This document shows positions 1 to 10,483 of a stretch of 64,000 bases of DNA, piece by piece. The notes beneath the pieces are model-generated. The model was not told the DNA's origin and made no database searches. It saw only the letters and a list, made by a program, of their open reading frames with translations. Numbering within the stretch: position 1 is the stretch's first letter; each line of letters opens with the position of its first letter. The position numbers were made by a program, and so were the translations under genes. The DNA is from Brevundimonas sp. EYE_349 (GTDB lineage Bacteria; Pseudomonadota; Alphaproteobacteria; Caulobacterales; Caulobacteraceae), in the NCBI RefSeq assembly GCF_023147505.1, contig NZ_JAHXPB010000002.1, positions 248,001-312,000 of the forward strand, in the 5' to 3' direction.

Positions 1-1249
1 CCGGCGCGACGAAATCGCCGTTCATGGCGATGCACATCGAACAGCCGGGAATGCGCCATTCGGCCCCGGCGGCGATGAAGACTTCGTGCAGACCTTCCGC
101 CTCGGCGTCGCGACGCACGGCCTCGGACCCCGGCACCACCAACATCCGCAGCCCCGGCTTCACCTTGCGGCCTCGCAACACATCGGCGGCGGCCCGCAGA
201 TCGGGCAGACGGCCGTTGGTGCAGGAGCCGATGAAGACCACATCCACCGGCTGGCTGGTCGTCGCCTCGCCTGCGGTGAAGCCCATGTAGGCGATGGCCT
301 TGCGGTCGCTGTCCGACTGAGGCTGCGGCACCGGTGAACCGATAGGGGCGCCTGCGTCCGGCGTCGTGCCCCAGGTCGCCATAGGGCGGATTGCCGCGCC
401 GTCCAGCACCACTTCGGCATCGAACACCGCGTCAGGATCAGACGCCAGCTTCAGCCAATCAGCCGCCGCCGCCTCATAGTCCGCTGGAACATTCTTGCGG
501 CCGCGCAGCCAGTCGATGGTCGTCTGGTCGGGCGCGATCATGCCGGCGCGCGCACCGGCCTCGATGGACATATTGCACAGGGTCATGCGCCCTTCCATGT
601 CCAGCGACCGCACCGCCTCGCCCGCATATTCGATGACATAGCCAGTGCCGCCGCCGAAGCCGATGGCGGCGATGACGGCCAGGGCGACATCCTTGCCCGA
701 CACGCCGGGCTGGAGTTGACCGTTCACGGTGACACGCATCGACCTGGCCTTGCGCTGCAACAGGCACTGGGTCGCCAACACATGGCCGACTTCCGAGGTG
801 CCTATGCCGAAGGCCAGGGCGCCGAAGGCGCCATGCGTCGCCGTGTGGCTGTCGCCGCAAACCACCGTCATGCCCGGCTGGGTCAGGCCCAGCTCCGGCC
901 CCATGACGTGAACCACGCCGCGATCATCCGAATCCCATCCCGCCAGCGGCACGCCGTGGGCGGCGCAGTTGCGCTCCAGCGTGTGCACCTGGGCCTCCGC
1001 TTGGGCCGTGACATAGGGTTTCAAGCCGTTCAGCCCCGCAGGCAGGGTCGGGGTCGAATGGTCCAGGGTCGCATAGGTGCGGTCGGGACGGCGAACCTTC
1101 AGTCCGCGCGCCTCGATCTCGCTGAAGGCCTGGGGGCTGGTGACTTCGTGCACCAGATGCAGGTCAATATACAGAACCCCCGGCGTCTCGGCCGTTTCCG
1201 ACCGCACGACGTGAGCGTCCCAGACCTTGTCGAACAGGGTCTTAGGCAT
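1..1249 (-). CDS. leuC: 3-isopropylmalate dehydratase large subunit (partial)
   Basis: Large subunit of isopropylmalate isomerase, the aconitase-type Fe-S enzyme that converts 2-isopropylmalate to 3-isopropylmalate in leucine synthesis. 416 codons are present from the ATG at 1249; the frame is still open at the left edge, so about 50-60 C-terminal residues are missing compared with the usual ~466. The three cluster cysteines are visible: Cys343 in SCTNGRLPD, and Cys403 and Cys406 in PGCSMC, with the spacing of E. coli C347/C407/C410. The start overlaps the end of ilvE by 8 bp, so it is probably translationally coupled as the last visible gene of the ilv operon. The small subunit leuD is not in the window. 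Confidence 0.95.
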   Translation of the reverse strand, partial: MPKTLFDKVWDAHVVRSETAETPGVLYIDLHLVHEVTSPQAFSEIEARGLKVRRPDRTYATLDHSTPTLPAGLNGLKPYVTAQAEAQVHTLERNCAAHGVPLAGWDSDDRGVVHVMGPELGLTQPGMTVVCGDSHTATHGAFGALAFGIGTSEVGHVLATQCLLQRKARSMRVTVNGQLQPGVSGKDVALAVIAAIGFGGGTGYVIEYAGEAVRSLDMEGRMTLCNMSIEAGARAGMIAPDQTTIDWLRGRKNVPADYEAAAADWLKLASDPDAVFDAEVVLDGAAIRPMATWGTTPDAGAPIGSPVPQPQSDSDRKAIAYMGFTAGEATTSQPVDVVFIGSCTNGRLPDLRAAADVLRGRKVKPGLRMLVVPGSEAVRRDAEAEGLHEVFIAAGAEWRIPGCSMCIAMNGDFVAP

Positions 1250-2201
1250 ATTCAGGCGTCCGTTTCTCTGCGGGCGCGTCAATCGGCTCCAGCCAGCCGA
1301 ACGTGTCCGGCGTCTCGCCCGTGAACAGGCCGCGGAAGGCGTGGTTGATCGCCTTGGTCACCGGGCCAGGTCCAGCGGCGCGGGTGGTTATGCCATCGAC
1401 CGAACGCACCGGCGTGATCTCTGCGGCGGTGCCGGTCATGAAAATCTCGTCGGCCAGATACAAGGCCTCGCGCGGCATGGCCTGTTCGATGACCTCATAC
1501 CCCTGCGCCCTGGCCAGCTTGATGACGCTGTCGCGGGTGATGCCCATAAGGATGGAGTTGGCGGCGGGCGGGGTCATGACCTTGCCGTCCTTGACCACGA
1601 ACAGATTCTCCCCTGCCCCTTCGGACAGACGGCCATCGACACCCAGGGCGATGCCCTCGCCGAAACCCCCGACGCGCGCTTCGCGGCCGATCAGATAGGA
1701 AGACAGATAATTGCCGCCGGCCTTGGCCGCCGACGGGGTGGTGTTCGGCGCGATGCGGTTCCAGCTGGAGACACAGGCGTCCACGCCCTTTTCCAGCGCC
1801 TCTTCGCCCAGATAGGCGCCCCAGGTGAAGGCGGCGATGGCGATGTCGACCGTCATGTTTTGCGGCTGAGGCGTCACGCCCATGCCGCACTGACCCAGGA
1901 AGGCGATCGGGCGGATATAGGCCGAGCGCAGCCCCTCGGTCCGCACCACCAGATTGCAGGCCTCGACCAGCTCATCCTCGGTATAGGGCAACTGGATATG
2001 ATAGATGCGCGCGCTGTCGAACAGGCGACGGACGTGCTCACGCAGACGGAAGCCGCGCGGGCCGTTGGGCGTGTCATAGACGCGAATGCCTTCGAACACC
2101 GAGGTGCCATAGTGGAGCGCATGGCTCATCACATGGATCTTGGCGTCGGCCCATGGCGTCAGTTGGCCATTGACCCAGATGTTCTCAGCCAGCGGCTGCA
2201 T
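1242..2201 (-). CDS. ilvE: Branched-chain amino acid aminotransferase
   Basis: PLP-dependent class IV aminotransferase, 319 aa, which carries out the last step of valine, leucine and isoleucine synthesis from the 2-oxo acids with glutamate. The PLP lysine is Lys160 in [12 protein letters not shown]; the family motifs [14 protein letters not shown] (residues 28-40) and EGAGENLF are present. Length is typical of the short bacterial type. It lies 61 bp downstream of ilvN and overlaps leuC, so it belongs to the same minus-strand operon. Confidence 0.95.
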   Translation of the reverse strand: MQPLAENIWVNGQLTPWADAKIHVMSHALHYGTSVFEGIRVYDTPNGPRGFRLREHVRRLFDSARIYHIQLPYTEDELVEACNLVVRTEGLRSAYIRPIAFLGQCGMGVTPQPQNMTVDIAIAAFTWGAYLGEEALEKGVDACVSSWNRIAPNTTPSAAKAGGNYLSSYLIGREARVGGFGEGIALGVDGRLSEGAGENLFVVKDGKVMTPPAANSILMGITRDSVIKLARAQGYEVIEQAMPREALYLADEIFMTGTAAEITPVRSVDGITTRAAGPGPVTKAINHAFRGLFTGETPDTFGWLEPIDAPAEKRTPEYA

Positions 2202-2262
2202 GCACGTCTTCCTTCTTACGTCTTGGCTTGGCGCTCGACCACTGAGCGCCGCGAGACCGCGA

Positions 2263-2514
2263 TCAGGCGGCCTCGGACTGGATCATGTCGTTTGATATGC
2301 GACGCGCGCCGAACAGACGATCAATCTGGCGGCCCAGATTGTCCATGCAACGGGCGGCGTCCCGGCTGCGCAGCGTCAGGGCGATGCGGCGGAATGCGCC
2401 CTCATCGGCCATGCTGATGCCGTCAATGTGGAAGCCCCGGCGCTCCACCAGACCAATCAGACGCTGAAGCGAGCCATCGGCCCGGTCGATCTGGATGTGG
2501 ATGGTGTCGGTCAT
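2263..2514 (-). CDS. ilvN: Acetolactate synthase small subunit (short, ACT domain)
   Basis: Regulatory subunit of acetohydroxyacid synthase, 83 aa, a single ACT domain (residues 3-75: TIHIQIDRADGSLQRLIGLVERRG and following). It is shorter than the usual two-domain IlvN/IlvH (~160-180 aa) and closer in size to enterobacterial IlvM, so valine feedback may differ from that of long subunits. The ATG at 2514 overlaps the ilvB TGA by one base (TGATG), a translational-coupling arrangement. A GTG immediately upstream (2517) would add one residue and is less likely. Confidence 0.85.
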   Translation of the reverse strand: MTDTIHIQIDRADGSLQRLIGLVERRGFHIDGISMADEGAFRRIALTLRSRDAARCMDNLGRQIDRLFGARRISNDMIQSEAA

Positions 2515-4241
2515 CACAGTTCTCCTTCAGTAGTGGCAGCGTGCATCATCTGCGCGTTGTTCTTGCCCGGCGGCACCAGCGGCCAGACGTTTTCGGCCGG
2601 GTCGATGATGACGTGGGCCAGGATCGGCCCTTCGGTCTTCAGCAGGCGCTCCAGCCCGGCCGTGACCTGATCGCGGCGTTCGATGCGGAAGGCTTCGATG
2701 CCGAAGGCTTCGGCGACCTTCACGAAGTCGGGGTTGTCGGACAGGTCGACCTCGGAGAAGTTCCGCTCGAAGAAGAACTCCTGCCATTGGCGCACCATGC
2801 CCAGACGCGAGTTGTCGAGCAGCAGGATTTTCAACGGAATGCCGAAGCGGTTGACCGTCGCCAGTTCCTGAATGTTCATCATGATGCCGCCGTCGCCGCT
2901 GATGGTGACGACCACAGCATCCGGCTCGGCCAGCTTGGCGCCAATGCCTGCAGGCAGGCCAAAGCCCATCGAGCCCAGACCGCCCGAGGTGATGTGCGCC
3001 TCAGGGCGCGAAAACTCACAGTGTTGCGCGACCCACATCTGATGCTGGCCGACATCGCAGGCGGCGATGAAGCCGGGCCCAGCCAGACGCGACAGCTCGT
3101 TCAGCAGGGCGGGCGCATAGACCTTGTCGCCCGGCGCATCATAACGAACTTCTGTTTCGGCCGAACGCGCGCGCCATCGGTCGGCCCAGGCCGAAACATC
3201 GATAGCGGGACCATCGGCCAGACGCCGGTTCAGCGCCTCCAGATTGGGTTTCAGGTCGCCGACGACGCCCACGGCGACTGGACGTAGCTTGCCGATTTCG
3301 GACGGGTCGATGTCGAAATGGATGACGCCGGCCTTGGGCGCGAACTCGACCAGCTTTCCCGTGGCGCGGTCATCAAAACGGGCGCCGACGACAATCAGCA
3401 GGTCCGATTCCTGAACCGCCTCATTGGCGGCAGGCGTTCCGTGCATGCCCAGCATGCCCAGATAGTTGTCCTGACCCGTCGGGATCGTGCCCAAGGCATT
3501 CAGGGTCGAGACCTGCGGAATCCCGGTGGCCGCCGCGAAATCGCGAACAGCGTCCACGGCGCCCGAAATCTTGGCCCCTCCGCCGACGTACAGCACCGGA
3601 CGGCGCGCAGCCCGGATCGCCGCCTCGGCCTCGGCGATGACCGAAGGCTCCGCGACAGCGATTTCGTTCGGCAGATGCAGGCCGCGCGGCTCGCTGGTCA
3701 GTTCGAACTGAACATCCTTGGGCAGGTCGATCAGGACCGGCCCCGGACGACCTGATCGCGCGATGTGGAAGGCCTCCTGGATGATGGCCGGAATGTCAGC
3801 AGCCTGACGAACCAGATAGGAGTGTTTCACCAAGGGCAGGGTGACCCCCAGGATGTCGACTTCCTGGAATGAGTCCGTGCCCATGACGCCCTGGGCGACA
3901 TTGCCGGTGATGCAGACCATCGGCACGGAATCCAGCATGGCGTTGGCGATGCCCGTGACCAGATTGGTCGCACCGGGCCCCGAGGTCGCCATACAGACCC
4001 CGACCTTGCCGCTGACCCTTGCATAGGAATCAGCGGCGAAGGCGGCGCCCTGTTCATGGCGGCACAGATAGTGCCGCAGTTTCGAACCGGCCAAGGCGTC
4101 ATAGATGGGCATGATCGCCCCGCCCGGATAACCGAACACCACCTCCACCCCCAGCCGCTCCAGAGTGGAGACCAGCAGGCGGGCGCCCGACTGGGCGACC
4201 TCGGCGGAGGGTTTCAAGGCGGCGGCGGTCATCAGGGTCAT
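2514..4241 (-). CDS. ilvB: Acetolactate synthase catalytic subunit
   Basis: Thiamine-diphosphate enzyme that condenses two pyruvates, or pyruvate and 2-oxobutyrate, in the first common step of branched-chain amino acid synthesis. 575 aa in three TPP-enzyme domains. Visible signatures are the cofactor-activating Glu63 in CRHEQGAAFAADSYAR and the C-terminal ThDP/Mg motif starting GDGGIMMN near residue 450 and ending at the Asn of DNSRLGMV. It starts 15 bp after the ilvC stop and its stop overlaps the ilvN start. The upstream sequence is purine-rich but has no strong Shine-Dalgarno; a second ATG three codons in (4232) is an alternative start. Confidence 0.95.
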   Translation of the reverse strand: MTLMTAAALKPSAEVAQSGARLLVSTLERLGVEVVFGYPGGAIMPIYDALAGSKLRHYLCRHEQGAAFAADSYARVSGKVGVCMATSGPGATNLVTGIANAMLDSVPMVCITGNVAQGVMGTDSFQEVDILGVTLPLVKHSYLVRQAADIPAIIQEAFHIARSGRPGPVLIDLPKDVQFELTSEPRGLHLPNEIAVAEPSVIAEAEAAIRAARRPVLYVGGGAKISGAVDAVRDFAAATGIPQVSTLNALGTIPTGQDNYLGMLGMHGTPAANEAVQESDLLIVVGARFDDRATGKLVEFAPKAGVIHFDIDPSEIGKLRPVAVGVVGDLKPNLEALNRRLADGPAIDVSAWADRWRARSAETEVRYDAPGDKVYAPALLNELSRLAGPGFIAACDVGQHQMWVAQHCEFSRPEAHITSGGLGSMGFGLPAGIGAKLAEPDAVVVTISGDGGIMMNIQELATVNRFGIPLKILLLDNSRLGMVRQWQEFFFERNFSEVDLSDNPDFVKVAEAFGIEAFRIERRDQVTAGLERLLKTEGPILAHVIIDPAENVWPLVPPGKNNAQMMHAATTEGEL

Positions 4242-4256
4242 CCGGTCTTTTTTGGA

Positions 4257-5270
4257 TCAGGCCGCTTCGGACTTGGGCGTATTCAGCCAGGCCATGCGCT
4301 CGCGCAGACGCGCGCCGACCTGCTCGATCTGGCTTTCGCGGTCGGCCTTCAGCCAGGCTTCGTACTGCGGCTTGCCGGCTTCGTTTTCGGCGATCCAGTT
4401 GCGCGCGAAGGCTCCGCTCTGGATCTCGTCCAGAATGGTCTTCATGCGGGCCTTTGTCTCTTCGGTGACGACGCGCGGGCCGCTGGCGACAGCGCCGTAC
4501 TTGGCCGTTTCCGAGATGAAATGGTGCATCTTGGAGATGCCGCCTTCGTAGAACAGGTCCACGATCAGCTTCAACTCGTGCAGGCATTCGAAATAGGCGA
4601 TCTCGGGCTGGTAACCGGCCTCGACCAGGGTGTTGAAGCCCTGCATGACCAGTTCCTTGGCGCCGCCGCACAGAACGGCCTGTTCGCCGAACAGATCGGT
4701 CTCGGTTTCTTCACGGAAGGTCGTTTCCAGCAGACCGCCGGTCGCGCCGCCATTGCCCTTGGCGTAACCCATGGCCCGGTCGCGCGCCTTGCCGGTCACG
4801 TCCTTCTCGATGGCGAACAGCGAAGGCACGCCGCGGCCGCGCTGGAACTCGCGACGGACCAGATCGCCCGGCCCCTTGGGCGCAACCAGGATGACATCCA
4901 TATCAGGGCGCGGCGTGATGCGTTCATAGATGATCGAGAAGCCGTGGGCGAACAGCAGGGCCGAGCCTTCCTTGGCGTTGGGCTCGATGACCTCGCGATA
5001 GACGTCGCCCTGAACCATGTCCGGCGTCAGGATGGCGATGATGTCGGCGCCCTTGACGGCCTCGGCCGGCTCGGCGGTCGGGATGCCGTCCTCGGTGGCG
5101 TGTTTCCAGCCCGTGCCGCCGTGGCGGACGCCGGCGACCACGTCATGGCCGCTGTCGCGCAGATTCTGGGCGTGTGCGCGGCCTTGCGATCCATAGCCGA
5201 TGATGGCGATGCGCTGACCGGCGATGGCGCCCGGCTTGATGTCTTCGTTGGTGTAGATGGTGATGGCCAT
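4257..5270 (-). CDS. ilvC: Ketol-acid reductoisomerase
   Basis: NADPH-dependent isomeroreductase that converts 2-acetolactate to 2,3-dihydroxyisovalerate. 337 aa, class I (short, single knotted domain). The Rossmann motif [19 protein letters not shown] is near residue 24, followed by an Arg-rich cofactor loop ([12 protein letters not shown]) that fits NADPH. The Mg ligands lie in [12 protein letters not shown] and in [17 protein letters not shown]. The N-terminus ([18 protein letters not shown]) and the cofactor loop differ from the common KVYYDKDAD type, so this is a somewhat divergent branch. It starts 4 bp after the ilvD stop. Confidence 0.95.
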   Translation of the reverse strand: MAITIYTNEDIKPGAIAGQRIAIIGYGSQGRAHAQNLRDSGHDVVAGVRHGGTGWKHATEDGIPTAEPAEAVKGADIIAILTPDMVQGDVYREVIEPNAKEGSALLFAHGFSIIYERITPRPDMDVILVAPKGPGDLVRREFQRGRGVPSLFAIEKDVTGKARDRAMGYAKGNGGATGGLLETTFREETETDLFGEQAVLCGGAKELVMQGFNTLVEAGYQPEIAYFECLHELKLIVDLFYEGGISKMHHFISETAKYGAVASGPRVVTEETKARMKTILDEIQSGAFARNWIAENEAGKPQYEAWLKADRESQIEQVGARLRERMAWLNTPKSEAA

Positions 5271-5274
5271 GGGA

Positions 5275-7014
5275 TCAGGCGTCCTGAGCAGCGTTGGTCT
5301 TATGGGATGCCGGAACTTGAGCCGGCGGCGGGTTGGGGATGGTGACGGCGCCCTGAGCGGCCGAGGCCACCGAAGCGCGGTATTTGGCGAAGACGCCTCG
5401 CGCCGGGCGGACTACGTGGGGCGTAAAGCCCGCCCGGCGCGTCGCCAGGTCGACGTTGACGTCGATCCGGCGGTTGGTGACGTCGATGGTGATGCGGTCA
5501 CCATCGCGAATGAGAGCGATCGGTCCGCCGACGGCGGCTTCCGGCGAGACGTGTCCGGCGACGAAGCCGTAGCTGGCGCCCGAGAAACGGCCGTCGGTCA
5601 GCAGAGCGACGTTGTCGATCTTGCGGCCCTTCAGGGCGGCGGTGACCTGCAGCATCTCGCGCATGCCGGGACCGCCCTTGGGCCCTTCATAGCGGATGAT
5701 GATGACGTCTCCTTCGCCCACCGTTCCGTCCTGAACGGCGTGGAAGGCGTCTTCCTCTGAGTCGAAGACGCAGGCCGGGCCTTCGAACGTATCGACCTTG
5801 TGACCCGTCAACTTGATGACCGCACCTTCGGGAGCGACATCGCCGTAGATGACGGCGAAGCTGCCGCGTTCCATCACCGGAGCCTCGAAGGACGTGACCA
5901 CCACCTGGCCCGGCGTCTCCTCGGCCTCGGCCGCCTCGGCGAACAGGCTGCGGCCGCTGACGGTCGGGGTGTTCACGATCTTGCCGGCCTCGGCCATCCG
6001 CTGGGTGACCAGTCGCGTGCCGCCCGCGGCGAACAGGTGCGAGGCCAGGAAACGACCGCCCGGCTTAAGGTCGCAGATGACCGGCGCCTCGACGCAGGCC
6101 TGGTGGCAATCCTCGACGCCGAAATCGACGCCGGCTTCCGCCGCGATGGCCGTCAGATGCATGACCGCATTGGTGGAGCCGCCCGAGGCCGAGACCGCCA
6201 CGGCGGCGTTCTTCAGGCTGGCGCGGGTGATGTATTTGCGGGCTGTATCGCCGGCGAAGACGCGCTCGACGATCAGGCGTCCACAGCGTTCGCCCTCGGC
6301 CCCCTTGTTCGGATCGACGGCCGGCACGTCGTTGGCGCCCATGGGGCTGATGCCCATGACCGACAGGGCCATGGCCATGGTGTTGGCCGTGAACTGCCCG
6401 CCGCAGGCGCCGGCTCCGGGGCAGACCGCGCTCTCGACCGCCTTCAGGCCCGCATCGTCCAGCGCGCCGGCCGAGTGGGCGCCGATGGCCTCGAACACCT
6501 CCTGGACCGAGACCTCCTTGGTCCCGATCACGCCCGGCATGATGGTGCCGCCGTAATAGACCAGACCGGGGATATCCATCCGCGCCAGGGCCATGGCGGC
6601 CGCCGGGATCGTCTTGTCGCAGCCGACGATGCAGACCACGCCGTCCAGTTGGTGGCCCTCGATGGCCAGTTCGATCGAGTCGGCGACAACCTCCCGGCTG
6701 ATCAGCGAGGCCTTCATGCCCGCCGTGCCCATCGAGATGCCGTCGGTCACGACGATCGTGTTGAAATCGACCGGATAGCCGCCCGCCGCCACGATGCCCG
6801 CGCGCACGTCCTTGGCCAGGCGGTCCAGGTGCATGTTGCAGGGCGTGACCGTCGACCAGGTGTTGACGATGCCGATCATCGGCTTGTCGAAATCGGCGTC
6901 CTGCATGCCGGCGGCCCGCAGATACGAGCGGGCGGCGGCCCGGTTCGGGCCGGCCGTCACCGCCGCGCTGCGCGCATTGGGCTTCTTGGGCTGAGAGGTA
7001 GAATCTTGCGTCAT
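5275..7014 (-). CDS. ilvD: Dihydroxy-acid dehydratase
   Basis: IlvD/Edd-family Fe-S dehydratase, 579 aa, which makes the 2-oxo acid precursors of valine and isoleucine. Family signatures visible: [16 protein letters not shown] (cluster Cys and carbamylated-Lys region), [18 protein letters not shown] (second cluster Cys) and [15 protein letters not shown]. It is the first structural gene of the minus-strand ilv operon and is preceded by an intrinsic terminator hairpin and a branched-chain-rich leader ORF, so its transcription is probably governed by attenuation. Confidence 0.95.
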   Translation of the reverse strand: MTQDSTSQPKKPNARSAAVTAGPNRAAARSYLRAAGMQDADFDKPMIGIVNTWSTVTPCNMHLDRLAKDVRAGIVAAGGYPVDFNTIVVTDGISMGTAGMKASLISREVVADSIELAIEGHQLDGVVCIVGCDKTIPAAAMALARMDIPGLVYYGGTIMPGVIGTKEVSVQEVFEAIGAHSAGALDDAGLKAVESAVCPGAGACGGQFTANTMAMALSVMGISPMGANDVPAVDPNKGAEGERCGRLIVERVFAGDTARKYITRASLKNAAVAVSASGGSTNAVMHLTAIAAEAGVDFGVEDCHQACVEAPVICDLKPGGRFLASHLFAAGGTRLVTQRMAEAGKIVNTPTVSGRSLFAEAAEAEETPGQVVVTSFEAPVMERGSFAVIYGDVAPEGAVIKLTGHKVDTFEGPACVFDSEEDAFHAVQDGTVGEGDVIIIRYEGPKGGPGMREMLQVTAALKGRKIDNVALLTDGRFSGASYGFVAGHVSPEAAVGGPIALIRDGDRITIDVTNRRIDVNVDLATRRAGFTPHVVRPARGVFAKYRASVASAAQGAVTIPNPPPAQVPASHKTNAAQDA

Positions 7015-7045
7015 CGGTCCGGTTCATTTCGAACCGCCGCGCACT

Positions 7046-7074
7046 AAAAACCCCGCTTCCTTTCGGAGGCGGGG
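7046..7074 (-). terminator. Attenuator terminator in the ilvD leader
   Basis: On the minus strand a GC-rich hairpin (arms 7051-7060 and 7065-7074, 10 pairs with one G-U, loop TTTC seen from the plus strand) is followed directly by five Ts (7050-7046). It sits between the leader-peptide stop (7105) and the ilvD ATG (7014), so RNA polymerase must read through it to express the operon. This is the position expected of an attenuator rather than of the end of an upstream gene. Confidence 0.8.
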
Positions 7075-7128
7075 TGGTGCGAGGCGATCCTGAGTGCGTT
7101 TAGGTCAGGTCACGTGCATCCACGCCGC
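7069..7128 (-). promoter_or_regulatory. Candidate antiterminator pairing
   Basis: Bases 7120-7128, inside the leader ORF at its Ala-Ala-Trp codons, can pair with 7069-7077 (8 of 9 positions), which forms one arm of the attenuator hairpin. A ribosome stalled on the upstream Val/Leu/Ile codons would leave 7120-7128 free and disrupt the terminator; a ribosome reaching the stop at 7105 would mask it. The pairing was found by eye and has no experimental support. Confidence 0.5.
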
Positions 7129-7257
7129 TTGCGTAAGCAGGCCGAGAAGTACGAGGGTAATGAGGAATACGGGGCTTTGCAGGCCGACAGGCGCGCGAAT
7201 GGCCGCGACCGCCTTGGCGGTGCTTCCCTTCATCATGTCGCGCATCATCGTGGCCAC
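7105..7257 (-). CDS. Branched-chain-rich leader peptide of the ilv operon
   Basis: A 50-codon ORF with a GTG start at 7257 preceded by GGAG with a 6-nt gap; ATG at 7248 is an alternative. Its C-terminal half reads [19 protein letters not shown], i.e. nine Val/Leu/Ile residues in twelve (7135-7170). They use codons that are uncommon in this GC-rich genome (GTA twice, ATT, CTT, CTC). The stop lies about 30 bp before the attenuator hairpin. This is the arrangement of an attenuation leader peptide. The same stretch could be a transmembrane helix of a small membrane protein, which is the main alternative. Confidence 0.65.
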   Translation of the reverse strand: MATMMRDMMKGSTAKAVAAIRAPVGLQSPVFLITLVLLGLLTQAAWMHVT

Positions 7258-7514
7258 GGGCGGCTCCTTGTCTGACGCCAAGAAACCATACCGCCCGGAC
7301 GGGCACAAGCCCTGTCGCAAAAATTTTGCTCAATGGGAGCCGCAAAGACCTTGAAGAGGTGTTTCTTGCCGCAACACGAGACAGAGAGCCGACAAAGCGT
7401 AACCGTTCATCACATCATGTTACAGGCTCAGGGTTGCAAGCCGCGCCCGAGCGCTCCATTGAGACGCCCACCTATATAAGCGTCACACCTATCCGTTCAG
7501 AGGAGCCTTCCATC

Positions 7515-8522
<1,008 letters not shown>

Positions 8523-8529
8523 GACCAGG

Positions 8530-9132
8530 GTGCCCGCAGACGTTTTGAAACCAACGTTGCAAGACCTGGGCGATGACCGGATCGCGCTCGTAACGATCGC
8601 GATCCGACATTGCTTGATGCCTCACCCCGATGTGGTGTCAGCGTTCCCACACGCCGTTTTTCCTTCAGTCAGAGACGCTCGCAGACGTGGGCAGGTCGAA
8701 GATCGCGGTGGTCAAGCCGTGATGTTCGACGACAACACTACGCCGCGTTGGGCTCTACTGTGGTCACACGGGATCAAGAGCTTGCCCCGCGCGCACGGGT
8801 GGACTTTTGCCCACGTCTGGGATCGTTCAACCGCAGCTCTGCATCCCCACCACGCCTACACCCATTTGGCTAATCTCTGCATGATGCCGGAATTCTTCGG
8901 CAGCCTTTCAGACAAGAAGGGTCCGCTTGTAGGCTATCTGCAGTATCATGCGTGGAGTCGGTATGGATGGAGCCCCGACATGGCGCCGCCAGCCAAGCCT
9001 ACCGATTTCGACAAGCTAGAGTGGCGATACCTGGATCCAGCGCTCGATCCGCAATCAGCTTTCCGTTCTATTTTTCTGGCCAGCAGAGATAAGCGGGCTA
9101 TCGAACTTCGACGGCTAATGTCCGTAAGCTAG
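8530..9132 (+). CDS. Hypothetical protein inserted between gap and pgk
   Basis: A 200-aa product from the GTG at 8530; an ATG at 8617 (residue 30) is an equally possible start. No family recognised. The middle is rich in Trp, His and Tyr (TTPRWALLWSHG, GWTFAHVWDRS, THLANLCMMPEFFGSLSDKKG, LQYHAWSRYGW), which looks like a folded conserved core and not a spurious ORF. Base composition is visibly lower in GC and codon use more relaxed than in gap and pgk on either side (TTT, ATT, CTA and AGA occur), suggesting acquisition. It lies 7 bp after gap and 9 bp before pgk on the same strand, so it may be co-transcribed with them. No role in glycolysis is implied. Confidence 0.6.
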   Translation: MPADVLKPTLQDLGDDRIALVTIAIRHCLMPHPDVVSAFPHAVFPSVRDARRRGQVEDRGGQAVMFDDNTTPRWALLWSHGIKSLPRAHGWTFAHVWDRSTAALHPHHAYTHLANLCMMPEFFGSLSDKKGPLVGYLQYHAWSRYGWSPDMAPPAKPTDFDKLEWRYLDPALDPQSAFRSIFLASRDKRAIELRRLMSVS

Positions 9133-9141
9133 GATACTACA

Positions 9142-10338
9142 ATGACCTTCCGCACTCTCGATGATGCAAAGAACCTCGCCGGAAAGACGGCCCTGGTCCG
9201 CGTGGACTTTAACGTCCCGATGGAGGGCGGCAAGGTCACGGACGACACCCGGCTGCGGGTCGCCCTGCCGACCATCCAACGCCTGCGCGACGCGGGCGCC
9301 AAGGTCGTGCTGCTGGCCCACTTCGACCGCCCCAAGGGCCAGCGCGTTCCGTCCATGAGCCTGAAGCCCGTCGTCGAGCCGCTGGAGACCGTGCTGGGCG
9401 CGCCTGTCCGCTTCGCCGACGACTGCATCGGCGGCCCCGCCGTGGCGGCCATTCGCGATCTGGATGCGGGCGGCGTCGTCCTGCTGGAAAACGTGCGTTT
9501 CCATGCGGCGGAAGAGGCCAATGATCCGGTCTTCGCCCAAAAGCTGGCCGACCTCGGCGACCTTTATGTCAACGACGCCTTCTCGGCGGCCCACCGCGCC
9601 CACGCCTCGACCGAAGGAATCGCGCACCACATTCCCGCCTATGCGGGCGAATCCATGCGTCGCGAACTGGACGCACTCGACGCCGCGCTCGGCAATCCGC
9701 AAAAGCCGGTCGTCGGCATCGTCGGCGGCTCCAAGGTCTCGACCAAGCTGGACCTGCTGAAGAACCTGGTCGGCAAGCTAGATACGCTGGCCATCGGCGG
9801 CGGCATGGCCAACACCTTCCTCTATGCACAAGGGATCGATATCGGCGGCTCTCTGGCCGAGAAGGATATGGCCGACACCGCGCGCGAGATCCTGGCGGAA
9901 GCCCAGGCCAAGGGCTGCGACATCCTGTTGCCCGTCGACGTCGTCGTGGCGACCGAGGTCAAGCCCGGCGCCGAGGCCCGCACGGTCAAGACCGGCGCAG
10001 CCCTGTCCGGCGAAGACAAGATCCTGGACGCCGGCCCTGACACCGTCGCCCGCCTGAACGCCGCCATCGACGCCTCCAAGACCCTGATCTGGAACGGTCC
10101 GCTGGGCGTGTTCGAGGTTCCGCCCTTCGACGCCGCCACCGTCGCCGCCGCCAAGCACGTCGCCGAACGCACCAAGGCCGGCGCCCTGATCGCGGTGGCG
10201 GGCGGCGGCGACACCGTCGCGGCTGTCGGTCATGCGGGCGTTGCGGCGGACCTGACCTTCGTCTCGACGGCCGGCGGCGCCTTCCTGGAATGGATGGAGG
10301 GCAAGCCCCTGCCGGGCGTCGAGGCTTTGCGCGCCTGA
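9142..10338 (+). CDS. pgk: Phosphoglycerate kinase
   Basis: Glycolytic kinase, 398 aa, transferring the acyl phosphate of 1,3-bisphosphoglycerate to ADP. N-terminal [18 protein letters not shown] substrate motif, [10 protein letters not shown], the hinge region [17 protein letters not shown], and the C-terminal nucleotide site [15 protein letters not shown] are all visible. Length is standard. Start is the ATG at 9142, with only a weak Shine-Dalgarno (GGAT) upstream; the preceding orphan gene ends 9 bp before it, which may have altered the original leader. Confidence 0.95.
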   Translation: MTFRTLDDAKNLAGKTALVRVDFNVPMEGGKVTDDTRLRVALPTIQRLRDAGAKVVLLAHFDRPKGQRVPSMSLKPVVEPLETVLGAPVRFADDCIGGPAVAAIRDLDAGGVVLLENVRFHAAEEANDPVFAQKLADLGDLYVNDAFSAAHRAHASTEGIAHHIPAYAGESMRRELDALDAALGNPQKPVVGIVGGSKVSTKLDLLKNLVGKLDTLAIGGGMANTFLYAQGIDIGGSLAEKDMADTAREILAEAQAKGCDILLPVDVVVATEVKPGAEARTVKTGAALSGEDKILDAGPDTVARLNAAIDASKTLIWNGPLGVFEVPPFDAATVAAAKHVAERTKAGALIAVAGGGDTVAAVGHAGVAADLTFVSTAGGAFLEWMEGKPLPGVEALRA

Positions 10339-10346
10339 TCGGCGGC

Positions 10347-10371
10347 GATGCAGGCGGATCACGCCTGCATC
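10347..10371 (+). terminator. Hairpin after pgk
   Basis: A perfect 10-bp inverted repeat (10347-10356 and 10362-10371) with a 5-nt loop, 9 bp after the pgk stop. There is no T-tract behind it, so it may be a weak or factor-dependent terminator, or only an RNA-stabilising hairpin, separating pgk from fba. Confidence 0.45.
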
Positions 10372-10483
10372 GTTCCCTGCGAAATGCCCGTGCGGCCGCT
10401 GTAACACGGCGTGACTTCGGCGCGTCTCACGGCTAGTCTCGCGCCCAATTAAAAAAGACTATTCGGCTCAGGAGACTATTATC

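Noticed and set aside
2541..7047. Long open frames on the plus strand over ilvB, ilvC and ilvD (e.g. 4056-5345, 5800-7047)
   Set aside because: They are antisense shadows of clearly identified genes, made possible by high-GC codon bias; no ribosome sites or domains.
7326..7514. N-terminal extension of gap by 63 codons
   Set aside because: The GAPDH sequence starts at 7515 with AGGAG just upstream; the extension is low quality and covers the promoter region.
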